Shown piece by piece: positions 43,701-52,366 of a stretch of DNA of 64,000 nucleotides. The position numbers and the translations under genes are program-made. Within the stretch, counting starts at the first letter, position 1. The number at the start of each line of letters is the position of its first letter. This DNA comes from an uncultured Clostridia bacterium (GTDB taxonomy: Bacteria; Bacillota; Clostridia; TANB77; CAG-508): positions 1-64,000 of the forward strand of contig CANQGE010000002.1 of the NCBI GenBank assembly GCA_947601495.1, in the 5' to 3' direction. The notes under the pieces were generated by a model. The model worked only from the letters and a program-made list of their open reading frames with translations. It did no database searches and was not told where the DNA came from.

Positions 43701-45188
43701 TGTATTATTTAGGAACATTTTCTTTATTTCTGGATTTGTTTCCGTTCTTAGTCCATCACCTGTTTGGTCAATAAATCCATGTTCATCTCCGCTTAATTCT
43801 TCATAAGCAGACCATATTCCCCAATCTGTTTTATGCCATTTTATATCTTCAAATTGTCCTTCATCTTCATATTTAATTGTTTTTGCTTTTTTTGCTACTT
43901 TTACGCCTTCTTTTTCAGCATCTTCAGCTGTTCCATCAAATAATTTATATCCACCATTTTCTTCTTTATATGTACCATCATCATTTATTTCATAAAGTTT
44001 ATATTCTCCATATTTTGGATCATTTACGTCATCATATGTTTCATATAAAGTCCATCTTTCTTTCATTATGGCTTCATATTCATAATCATATGCTACGAAT
44101 TCATTATTTTTATCTTGTGAATTTTGAACAAAATAAACATCTCTATACCAATGATCTTTTACATAAGCTATATATGGCACATATATATTTTCTTCAAAAA
44201 GTCCTCCAACTTCACGCAAAATCATTACTATTTTTGTATCGAAAGACTCTACCATATCATAGGCTAAATCTGGCATCATTGTTGCTAAATGTATAGATAA
44301 TAAGAAATCTATTGGCATTCCATATCTTCCTGTCCAACCATCTAAGTTGTATTCTTCTGGTCCACCAAACCATCCTCTTTTTATTATTAATTTTTTTGTA
44401 TTATTTGCTTCATCTACTTTTATTTCTATGTCGTCTCCACTAAGGAATCCTGAAGCATAATATGGTCCTACTATTCCTAAGTCTCCACCTTCACGATGAA
44501 GTTCTATCATTCCTTTTCCCCAGAATTGTCCTAGTTGTCCTCCTGTAAGAACATTTCCAACTTTTAATGCAAGTGACTTAAGTCCTCTTAGCAATGTAGC
44601 CCAAAATCCTCCACCATTTGAACCAGTGGTTTGATTAAAATTAGCAATTGTATAAACATAGTTATCTGATGCTAAATATGTAAAAATGAAATCACTTTTA
44701 GCTTCTTTTATTTTGCCTTCTTCTGTTCTTTCTACTCCGTCTTCGCTATCTCCTACTGTATCTGTTAAGAAACCATATCCTTTTAAGTCATAGCCCATCT
44801 GCTCTAAGTAATCCATAACATCATAAATTTCTTGATCTTCGATTTGCTCAGTTGTATCTCCACCAAAAAATGCAGACAAACTATTGCCTATTTTTAGTGA
44901 TAATGATTTTAATTTTTCCATAACCATACCAGGCATAGTTAAGAAAAATACTACTATACCTATTATGACTATTAATATAATAATGAAAACTAATACCCAT
45001 GTTAATATTGGAAGCAATGCCTTAATTAAGGTTTTTTTAGCTGCATTTTTTGTAGTTGATTTTGATAGTTCTTCTTGAATTGATTTTCTAGAACTTCTAG
45101 AATCACTACTACTGCTACTTTCTGTTTCCTCTGGTAAATTGTTTTCTGAATCTTCATTTAAATCTACATTTTCTTCGTCATCATTCAT
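40761..45188 (-). CDS. Giant membrane-anchored protein, paralog 6 (first gene of operon); Cys-rich NlpC-like module; glucosaminidase C-terminus
   Basis: Shared backbone; C-terminal KIILANTKAFMRMQEKYHVSAVFAACVTIIESGGGTAWAAIDPSTHNWFSIKG...WKSYPSFAAAVDDFGHLM is a glucosaminidase-type signature. Confidence 0.88.
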   Translation of the reverse strand: MNDDEENVDLNEDSENNLPEETESSSSSDSRSSRKSIQEELSKSTTKNAAKKTLIKALLPILTWVLVFIIILIVIIGIVVFFLTMPGMVMEKLKSLSLKIGNSLSAFFGGDTTEQIEDQEIYDVMDYLEQMGYDLKGYGFLTDTVGDSEDGVERTEEGKIKEAKSDFIFTYLASDNYVYTIANFNQTTGSNGGGFWATLLRGLKSLALKVGNVLTGGQLGQFWGKGMIELHREGGDLGIVGPYYASGFLSGDDIEIKVDEANNTKKLIIKRGWFGGPEEYNLDGWTGRYGMPIDFLLSIHLATMMPDLAYDMVESFDTKIVMILREVGGLFEENIYVPYIAYVKDHWYRDVYFVQNSQDKNNEFVAYDYEYEAIMKERWTLYETYDDVNDPKYGEYKLYEINDDGTYKEENGGYKLFDGTAEDAEKEGVKVAKKAKTIKYEDEGQFEDIKWHKTDWGIWSAYEELSGDEHGFIDQTGDGLRTETNPEIKKMFLNNTYFRYDGSSKTADKITELRKAISESDDKLYYGPVKGIGPDGNEVDYTKESIVDENNNTISVADVSGEVSLNQDSLNAFSMLENEHTLDADYIYRDFKELIVELGYFKKEELTDETPRLLEFIIPKICSYGYPIRSLDKRENEFGTMAHSKYDYKEFNAAKYEEVEPELDGIIEDEGNDYLQNNDDQPENLTVVSSIRTSENSVSVASSQTINTSQTVGGSSSKVTSDFDKAGWSDTKAIVEKWVDKLNSTTIGNYYSKGNEKEYKEFLNQLGGIFARYAGNDVIGDGTGDALKDAGEYCYGLMNMLGFNYCAYDGTASYDLNRCSMFGKNFGASYLPLDAYPNYSTGAVPHHPHNGLPKKIDDCMLKQIFLTCCNYTTDKVYMKAGLVGGEGQPRNTTDIDSLLNEFGGQPVFEIGDLHLGDLIECYSSNGNNSTNPDDWSGWYHIMYVGEETDDTVTIYKTGHDYTNPANFRCEISKSASRDAMPAASGWVGIHVWDLQSTEKYEGYLGNEAVVSPVTGILLEYGTYEDEIDSISNTEYRENVDYKYDVKSILSAEESSDDSATTGEPVAEANQVNTENIPIDKVGYAKILVLDTENYLKLEKGTNNSWKNSSLLNDHNVYLDKLNTEDEVSKWSDIDKTVYGYKEFVELYEKYGIAGYIVYIDGFKCSLPGDLKDGIVTNDEPITWDYFKDGRLTPSSLNLDNYKLKSLYEKDAKYKMASKKETDKLNAESLIKQKASPSLYFNTGDEELVFIKEGTIIGRTLTDKELLEDEQFRNKEFGTYEEIRENPDSERSVIGNYLRVIMKDLDGTEVENVEDYMKLDTPWDKGIRLCDDYDVTDESLFVTEEQFRTMFADRKIILANTKAFMRMQEKYHVSAVFAACVTIIESGGGTAWAAIDPSTHNWFSIKGSYNGHSQGVWKSYPSFAAAVDDFGHLMVYSPYYLKRKNTHVSQIGPIYCSQAWVKKVNKEMTFRYKKIL

Positions 45189-45262
45189 ACATTTTTTTCT
45201 TTCTTTTTAACAAAAAATTGCTTTTTATTTTTCCTAATAACCGCATTTAATCTCATAATTAT

Positions 45263-45291
45263 ATAATACCATTAACCTATTATAATTTCAA
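45263..45291 (-). promoter_or_regulatory. Sigma-A-type promoter for giant-protein operon
   Basis: Minus strand TTGAAA - 17 nt - TATTAT with TGG (extended -10) immediately upstream; ~75 nt 5' of ATG 45188. Confidence 0.7.
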
Positions 45292-45315
45292 CAAAAAATT
45301 GGTAAAAAAATATAA

Positions 45316-45344
45316 AAAAATGCTAACATTTTGTTAGCATTTTT
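45316..45344 (-). terminator. Rho-independent terminator 3' of transketolase genes
   Basis: AAAAATGCTAACA / TGTTAGCATTTTT arms, 3-nt loop. Confidence 0.85.
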
Positions 45345-45467
45345 GATATATTTTTCTTCAATTTTAAGTTTGCTTTTTTGTCAATTTTTGAAGTTTATTT
45401 TTAGCTTATTTTTGCAATTTTTTATCTATTTTTTTATTTCATTAATTTTATTTTATATTTTTCAAAT

Positions 45468-46400
45468 TTATTTTTCTTTTATTGTTTCAATAATTTTATC
45501 ACTTGTAAGTCCAAAATATTTTAATAGTTCACTTGCACTTCCAGATTTTCCAAAACAATCTTTAATTCCTAAACGAATTAATTTTTTAGGATAGTTATCT
45601 GTTAAGACTTCTGAAATAGCTGTTCCTAAGCCTCCTATTATATTGTGCTCCTCTATTGAAACTAGTTTTTCTGTTTCTTTAGCACATTTTACAATTGTTT
45701 CTCTATCTATAGGTTTTATTGTGTGAATGTCTACAACTCTTATGTTAATGTTTTCTTTTTCAAGTTCTTCTTTAGCTTTTAAAGCTTCTGCAACCATTAT
45801 TCCTGTTGCAAAAACAGTTGCATCATTTCCTTCTCCAAATTGAATTGCTTTTCCAAGTTCAAAATTTGTGCTTTCATCATAAATAATTGGTGTAGATGCT
45901 CTTCCAAATCTAATATAAACAGGACCATTTATTTCTGCTGCTTTTTTTACTGCCCATTTTGCTTCAGTGTCATCTGCTGGAGAAATTACAGTCATATTTG
46001 GAAGCCCTCTCATTAAATTTATATCTTCTAACATTTGATGTGTTGCTCCATCTTCTCCAACACTTATTCCACAATGTGTTGCACATATTTTTACATTTAA
46101 TTTTGGATAGCAAATGCTATTTCTAATTTGATCATACACTCTTCCTGTTGCAAAAACAGCAAATGTACTTGCAAAAGGTATTTTGCCACATGTAGAAAGT
46201 CCGGCTGCTGTAGCTATCATATCTTGTTCTGCAATTCCCATATTAAAAAATCTATCTGGAAATTCTTTTAAAAATATTCCTGTTTTAGTTGCTCCTGCTA
46301 AATCGGCATCTAAAACTACTACGTTTTCATTTACTCTTCCAAGTTCTGTCAATGCTTCTCCATAGCTTTGTCTTGTGGCTTTTTTATTTTCAAAATTCAT
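45468..46400 (-). CDS. Transketolase, C-terminal subunit
   Basis: [55 protein letters not shown]... Confidence 0.93.
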   Translation of the reverse strand: [310 protein letters not shown]

Positions 46401-46499
46401 ACATTTTTTCGTATAATAATTATTATACTCTCCTATCTTAAATTTTTAGATTTTAATTTTTGACTTTAAATTTTTTATTTTATCTTGCTTTTAATTTGC

Positions 46500-47321
46500 T
46501 TATTTTAAATCTTCTAATGCTATTTTGTATTCTTCGTCATTTGGTGCTTTTCCATGCCAACCTACTTGATTTTCCATATAAGAAACGCCTTTTCCTTTAG
46601 TTGTTTTAGCAATTATAACTGTTGGTTTTTCTTTAACTTTTTTAGCTTCATCAAATGCATTTATTATTTCTTCAAAATTATGTCCATCTATTTTTAATAC
46701 ATTAAATCCAAAACTTTCAAATTTTTTATCTATTGGATATGGACTCATAACATCTTCTATTTTTCCATCTATTTGTAAGTTGTTGTTGTCTACTATAGCA
46801 CAAAGATTATCTAGTTTGTATTTACTAGAAGACATTGCTGCTTCCCAAATTTGACCTTCTTCTATTTCGCCATCTCCCATAATGCAATATACTCTATAAT
46901 TTTTTTTGTCTAATTTTCCTGCAAGAGCCATACCATTTGCAACAGATAGACCTTGACCTAAAGAGCCAGAAGTCATATCTACACCTGGTATTTTTTTCAT
47001 ATCTGGATGTCCTTGAAGATAGCTATCTATTTTTCTAAAAGTTTTTAAATCCTCTTCTGGGAAAAAGCCTTTTTCTGCTAATGCTGAATAAAGTGCTGGT
47101 GAGCAGTGACCTTTTGATAAAACTAGTCTATCTCTATTCTCATCTTTAGGATTATTAACATTCACATTCATTTCATGAAAATATAAAACTGATAAAATAT
47201 CTGCTATTGATAATGAACCTCCTGGATGTCCAGATGAAGCAGAATGTACCATTTCAACTATATTTCTTCTAATATTTTTAGCATGATTTTGCAAATTATT
47301 ATATTCTAGAGAATCTATCAT
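46500..47321 (-). CDS. Transketolase, N-terminal subunit
   Basis: GHPGGSLSIADILSVLYF...RDRLVLSKGHCSPALYSALAEKGFF...MGDGEIEEGQIWEAAMSSSKYKLDNLCAIVDNN. Confidence 0.94.
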   Translation of the reverse strand: MIDSLEYNNLQNHAKNIRRNIVEMVHSASSGHPGGSLSIADILSVLYFHEMNVNVNNPKDENRDRLVLSKGHCSPALYSALAEKGFFPEEDLKTFRKIDSYLQGHPDMKKIPGVDMTSGSLGQGLSVANGMALAGKLDKKNYRVYCIMGDGEIEEGQIWEAAMSSSKYKLDNLCAIVDNNNLQIDGKIEDVMSPYPIDKKFESFGFNVLKIDGHNFEEIINAFDEAKKVKEKPTVIIAKTTKGKGVSYMENQVGWHGKAPNDEEYKIALEDLK

Positions 47322-47339
47322 AAAAAAGCTCCTTATAAT

Positions 47340-47993
47340 TTATATTATTCCAAATAAGTATCCAGATGGTAAATACCATAAAACAATTCCACCTGCAATT
47401 GCATAGCCCCACCAAGGTACTGAGTTTAGTATACTTACTGTTACATCCCAAGCGTTGCTACCTGCTGTTTTTATGCTATCTACACTAAATATGTCTGTTA
47501 ATTTAACTCCAAAAATTGTTGCATTTGTTAAGTCCATTCCAAATACATTACCCAAATCTATTTCCCAACCAAATAAGCTAATTACATTAGTTTTATCTGG
47601 AACTAAACTTTCATCAACAATTGAAACATTATATTTTCTTAATTCATTACCTTTTAATTTTATTTGATATTCTTTAGTATCACCAACATTTAAATCTTCT
47701 ATTTTAATATATTTAGTTGTTGCTAATAAATCTTGTTTACTAAATAAATCTATTTTCAAATAAAGGTTATTTTCATTTTCAGTTTTATTTGTTAATTTTA
47801 TTCTCATATTTCCATTTACATTTGTTGCTCTACCATACACATCATCTATTGAAACTCCATAGTTAGAAGGGCTAATAGATCCTGTCATTCTAACATACAT
47901 TGCATCTAATAGACCATCTTCTAATATAGTAGATAAGAAAATAAAACCTACTATTCCTAAAGCATATAATAGAAATGTTTTCATTCTATCCAT
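47340..47993 (-). CDS. Membrane protein of unknown function
   Basis: 217 aa with N- and C-terminal hydrophobic segments and a beta-rich middle; no recognised family. Confidence 0.4.
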   Translation of the reverse strand: MDRMKTFLLYALGIVGFIFLSTILEDGLLDAMYVRMTGSISPSNYGVSIDDVYGRATNVNGNMRIKLTNKTENENNLYLKIDLFSKQDLLATTKYIKIEDLNVGDTKEYQIKLKGNELRKYNVSIVDESLVPDKTNVISLFGWEIDLGNVFGMDLTNATIFGVKLTDIFSVDSIKTAGSNAWDVTVSILNSVPWWGYAIAGGIVLWYLPSGYLFGII

Positions 47994-48087
47994 AGTTATT
48001 ACCTCTTTTTATAATTTTTATTATGTATACTTTAAAACACGTTATTATTATACCTTAAATCGCTTATTTTGTAAATATTTAGTAATA

Positions 48088-51000
48088 TCAAATTTCTATT
48101 TCTTTATTTAAAAATATTGAATAAATATATGTTTCTGAAACTTGCTTATTTAAAGCTTCTTCTAAAGCCTGTTTATAAATTGAAAGTTGTTTTTCATATT
48201 TTTTGATTAAATCTTTTTCATTTTCAACAAAATCTGTTTTGTAATCAACTAAAATTATTTTGTTTTCTTCTGTTATTCCATATAAATCTATTATACCTTG
48301 TACTAAAATTGTTTCATCTGTGGCATTTTCAAAAACTTCTTTTGCCATCATTTTTTTGCAAAATGCTTTTTCTTTTTCTATAACTTTGCATTTTCTTATT
48401 TTGCTTGCTAAATTAGATTTCAAAAAAATATTTATTTTTTCTAAATCAATAAATTTTGCTTCATTTTCAGATATTAAATTTTTAAATACTAAGTTTTGTT
48501 TTAAATTCTCTAACTCATCTAAATTATACTCTTTCTTCAAATTTATGTTTTGAAGGAATAAATGAGTTAGTGTTCCAATTCTTGCGCCTGTTATTTTTTC
48601 TTCTTCTTTCATGAATTCAGGAGTTATGCTTGCTATTCCAATTTGCTTTTCATAAAGTTTTTCTAAGTCTATAGCTTCATTTTGCATTTCTTTAATTTTA
48701 CTAACAGTGCTTTTTATTGGTAATGTAGTTGCCATTTGTTTTGGATAAATCCAGTTGAATTCTTTATTATATTTTTCAAAATCAATTTTCTTTTCAAAAT
48801 CGAATTTTCTTATTTCTTCTTCTGTTTCTTCTTCTTTTAAGTTTAAATCTTTTTTTGAATATACATTTAATTTCACTAATCCATCTAATTTTTTGCTTAG
48901 TAAAATAAGTTCAATCCAGTCTAAATAAGAAGTATATTTTTTTATTATTATTGGATTTATTTTTTCTTTGCTGTTATAAACTTTTAGAATTTCTTTTTTC
49001 TTTTCTAGTTCTTTTTCATAATCATTTGCAGTTCCAGTAATTATTAGCTTTTCTTTTGCTCTTGTAAGTGCTACATAAAGCACTCTCATTTCTTCTGAAA
49101 TGCTTTCTTCTTTTGAAACAATTCTAATTGCATCTTTAGCTGATGTAGAATATTCAATCATTTTTTCATAGTTTATATACTCTGGACCTAGTCCTAATTC
49201 ATTATGCAAAAGAAGGTTTGAATTTAAATCTTGCATGTTCATTTTCTTAGAGGTATTACATAAAAATACAATTGGAAACTCTAGGCCCTTACTTTTATGA
49301 ATACTCATTATTCTAACAACATTTTCATTTTCTCCTATAACTTTTGCAGAAGATAAATCTCCATTTCCTGTTTTTAGTTTTTCTATGAATCTAATAAAAT
49401 TAAATAATCCTTTAAAACTAGTTTTTTCATATTCTTTAGCTCTTTCAAAAAGCATTTTCAAATTAGCTTGTCTTAAAGAGCCATTTGGCATAAGACCAAC
49501 ATAATTATAAAATCCTGTATCTACATAAATTTGCCAAATTAATTCTGCTAAACTTAAGTAGTCGCTTTCTTTTCTCCAGTTTTCTAAGTTTTCTAAAAAT
49601 TTATTTATTTTATTTTTTAAATTTCCTTTTAACTTTTCTTTAGCAATATTTAAGCTCTCATAAAAACTAGAATTTCTATCACATAATCGAATTTCTATAA
49701 TTTCGTTATCTGTAAAAGTTCCAATTTCTGAACGTAAAACAGAAACTAGAGAAATGTCATCAATTGCTGGATTATCTAAAATTTTTAATAAACTTATTAT
49801 TGTTTGTATTTCAATAGTATCTAGGTATTCATTTGATGTGTCTGAAAAAATTGGAATATTTCTCTTCATTAATTCTTTTTCATAAATTTGAGATACTCTT
49901 GAAGTTGAACGAAGCAAGATTACTATGTCTTTATATGTTACATCTCTAAAACCAAGCTTTTTATCTTTTACTTGCATTTTGCTTTTTATTATTTCTTCTA
50001 TTTTTTTAGCAACAAATTTTGCTTCTATTTCTTCTTTTTGAATTTGCTTAAACTCTTCATCATTTAGTTCTTCATCTTCTTCATTTTGAAAAATATTATC
50101 ATCATTTTCTTCTTTTAAATTTATAATGTTTAATTCTGATATTCCTACACCATTTTCTATTTCTTCAAAATCACTGCCAAGATTTAAATATTCTTCTTCG
50201 TTATAGTCTATGTCGCCTAAGGCTTTGCTCATTATACATTCAAAAATATTATTTGTAATTTGTAAAATATTTTCCCTACTTCTAAAGTTTTTGAAAAGCT
50301 GTATTTTTAAGCCTTTATTATTTCCATCTAAGCTATAAGAATCATATTTTTCTAAAAAAAGCTTTGGACATCCGCCACGGAATTTATAAATACTTTGCTT
50401 TACATCTCCAACCATAAATAAATTGTTTCCACGAGAAACAGATTTTAGAATTAGCTCTTGAACTTCATTACTGTCTTGATATTCATCTATTGCTATTTCT
50501 TCAAATTTTTCTCTATATTTTTTTGCAACTTCTGTTGGCTCATAAATTCCACCATTTTCTTTTACTAATATTTTAAGTGCATAATGTTCAATATCGTTAA
50601 AATCTATTATGTTTTTTTCACGTTTTTTGTTATTAAAATTTTCATCAAATTTTAAAATTACATCTTTTAAAATTTTTAAAATTTCATACATTTCGAAAAT
50701 ATCTCTATAAGCACTTTCAGAGTCATATACAAGTATTTCTTTTACAGATTTCATTAATTTATTTTTTACAGCATCTCTAGAATTTTTTGCTTCATCTTTA
50801 GCATCTAAAACTATTTTTTTATCCACTGGCCAAGACTTAAATTTCATATTTTTTGCCACACTATAAGCCTCATCCCAAGATTTCTCTGCCTCAGAAAAAA
50901 GCGTTCTTAAAAGGTTTATATCGTCTTCTATTGTAATTTTATATTTTACAAGCTCTGGATAATTTTCTAATTTATTTCTAACTATTTTCAAACTATTTAT

Positions 51001-51672
51001 TGAATCTGTTATTTCTTCACCAAGATCTTTAAGTAAAATTTTTCCCCAAACGCTCTCTGAAAAATCTTTACTTTCTTCTGCTTTTTTAAACATATCTACT
51101 TTTTCTGTTAGCCATTTTTTAGGAAATGGAGAGCTTTGCATAAAATTATATATTTTTAAAATAATTTCTTTTAAAGGCTCATCTCCTCTATAACCTGTGT
51201 ATGTATTAACAAGTTTTTCAAAAGAATCATCCTCTTCTTCATATAGCTCTTCAAAAAGGTCTTCTAAAACTTCTTGTTTTAAAAGTTCTATCTCTTCTTC
51301 ATTTCCAATTCTAAAATTTGCAGATAAGTTTACTTCAAAGAAATTATTTTTTATTACATCTAAACAAAATGAATGGATTGTACAAATATTTGATTTTCCA
51401 AGCAAAATAATTTGTTTTTGCAAATTTTCATTATCTGGTTCTTCGTCTAACTTCTTATAAATTGCTTCTAGCACTCTTTCCCTCATTTCAGAAGCTGCTG
51501 CATTTGTGAAAGTAACAACTAGAAGTTTATCTATGTCTTGCTTTTCATTTAAAATTTTCTGAATTATACGCTCAACAAGCACTGCTGTTTTTCCACTACC
51601 AGCAGCTGCTGCAACTAATATATTAGAACCTTTTTTGAAAATTGCATTTTCTTGCTCTTTAGTCCAGTTCAT
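48088..51672 (-). CDS. addA: ATP-dependent helicase/nuclease subunit A (UvrD-like helicase + RecB nuclease)
   Basis: ILVAAAAGSGKTAVLVERII (Walker A), IAIDEYQDSNEVQELIL, MRVLYVALTRAKEKLIITG, C-terminal GIIDLYGITEENKIILVDYKTD nuclease motif. Confidence 0.95.
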   Translation of the reverse strand: MNWTKEQENAIFKKGSNILVAAAAGSGKTAVLVERIIQKILNEKQDIDKLLVVTFTNAAASEMRERVLEAIYKKLDEEPDNENLQKQIILLGKSNICTIHSFCLDVIKNNFFEVNLSANFRIGNEEEIELLKQEVLEDLFEELYEEEDDSFEKLVNTYTGYRGDEPLKEIILKIYNFMQSSPFPKKWLTEKVDMFKKAEESKDFSESVWGKILLKDLGEEITDSINSLKIVRNKLENYPELVKYKITIEDDINLLRTLFSEAEKSWDEAYSVAKNMKFKSWPVDKKIVLDAKDEAKNSRDAVKNKLMKSVKEILVYDSESAYRDIFEMYEILKILKDVILKFDENFNNKKREKNIIDFNDIEHYALKILVKENGGIYEPTEVAKKYREKFEEIAIDEYQDSNEVQELILKSVSRGNNLFMVGDVKQSIYKFRGGCPKLFLEKYDSYSLDGNNKGLKIQLFKNFRSRENILQITNNIFECIMSKALGDIDYNEEEYLNLGSDFEEIENGVGISELNIINLKEENDDNIFQNEEDEELNDEEFKQIQKEEIEAKFVAKKIEEIIKSKMQVKDKKLGFRDVTYKDIVILLRSTSRVSQIYEKELMKRNIPIFSDTSNEYLDTIEIQTIISLLKILDNPAIDDISLVSVLRSEIGTFTDNEIIEIRLCDRNSSFYESLNIAKEKLKGNLKNKINKFLENLENWRKESDYLSLAELIWQIYVDTGFYNYVGLMPNGSLRQANLKMLFERAKEYEKTSFKGLFNFIRFIEKLKTGNGDLSSAKVIGENENVVRIMSIHKSKGLEFPIVFLCNTSKKMNMQDLNSNLLLHNELGLGPEYINYEKMIEYSTSAKDAIRIVSKEESISEEMRVLYVALTRAKEKLIITGTANDYEKELEKKKEILKVYNSKEKINPIIIKKYTSYLDWIELILLSKKLDGLVKLNVYSKKDLNLKEEETEEEIRKFDFEKKIDFEKYNKEFNWIYPKQMATTLPIKSTVSKIKEMQNEAIDLEKLYEKQIGIASITPEFMKEEEKITGARIGTLTHLFLQNINLKKEYNLDELENLKQNLVFKNLISENEAKFIDLEKINIFLKSNLASKIRKCKVIEKEKAFCKKMMAKEVFENATDETILVQGIIDLYGITEENKIILVDYKTDFVENEKDLIKKYEKQLSIYKQALEEALNKQVSETYIYSIFLNKEIEI

Positions 51673-51809
51673 TTCTTAATCCTTTCTTTATTTTGAAAGC
51701 TATAAAATTTTATATTTTCTTTAGCAATTATATAACAATTTATGGGTTTTAAAAAGTATATTTTATAAATAATTGCAAATAATAAGTAAAAATATTTATG
51801 GAGGTTTTT

Positions 51810-52235
51810 ATGGACGATTTAACTATATTAAATGAAATTCACAAAGGCGTTACTATGGGAATGTCTTCTCTAGAAGAAGTTTCGAAAAAAAGTTCTGATC
51901 CAAATTTTAGAGATGAACTAAGTTCACAATTTCAAACATATCAAACTACTTTAAATAAAGTAAATGAAGAATTTTCAAACATTGGAGAAATTCCAGATGA
52001 TACTCCTATTAATCAAAAAATTATGGGTTGGACTGGTATTCAAATGAATACCATGACAGATACTTCTAATACTAAGCTTTCTGAACTTTTAATTCAAGGA
52101 TATGATATGGGTGTTATAAAAGGATTTAAACTTCTAAATCAAAGCCCAGAAGCAAGTAAAAATGTTAAAGATATTTTAAATGGATTTATTAGACTTCAAG
52201 AAAACAATATAAATAGACTTAAAAAATTTTTATAA
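51810..52235 (+). CDS. Small helical protein, DUF2383/ferritin-like
   Basis: MDDLTILNEIHKGVTMGMSSLEEVSKKSSDPNFRDELSSQ...; GGAGG at 51800-51804 favours ATG 51810 over 51798. Confidence 0.6.
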   Translation: MDDLTILNEIHKGVTMGMSSLEEVSKKSSDPNFRDELSSQFQTYQTTLNKVNEEFSNIGEIPDDTPINQKIMGWTGIQMNTMTDTSNTKLSELLIQGYDMGVIKGFKLLNQSPEASKNVKDILNGFIRLQENNINRLKKFL

Positions 52236-52288
52236 ACAGCTTTCAATGTTATATTTTATAATTTTAACTTAAAATTTTTATTTCAAAC

Positions 52289-52358
52289 AAAAAAGTAATC
52301 TTAAAATTTAAGTGTTTACATTTTTATTAGTTCACTTAAAAATTTAAGATTACTTTTT
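52289..52358. terminator. Bidirectional terminator between convergent genes
   Basis: AAAAAGTAATCTTAAAATTTAAGTG ... CACTTAAAAATTTAAGATTACTTTTT, near-perfect long inverted repeat. Confidence 0.85.
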
Positions 52359-52366
52359 ATTTATTA

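Noticed and set aside
45468-47321. Transketolase split into two ORFs as another frameshift
   Set aside because: A two-gene N- and C-subunit transketolase arrangement is well known; separated by ~100 nt with complete subunits and no CGG at the junction.
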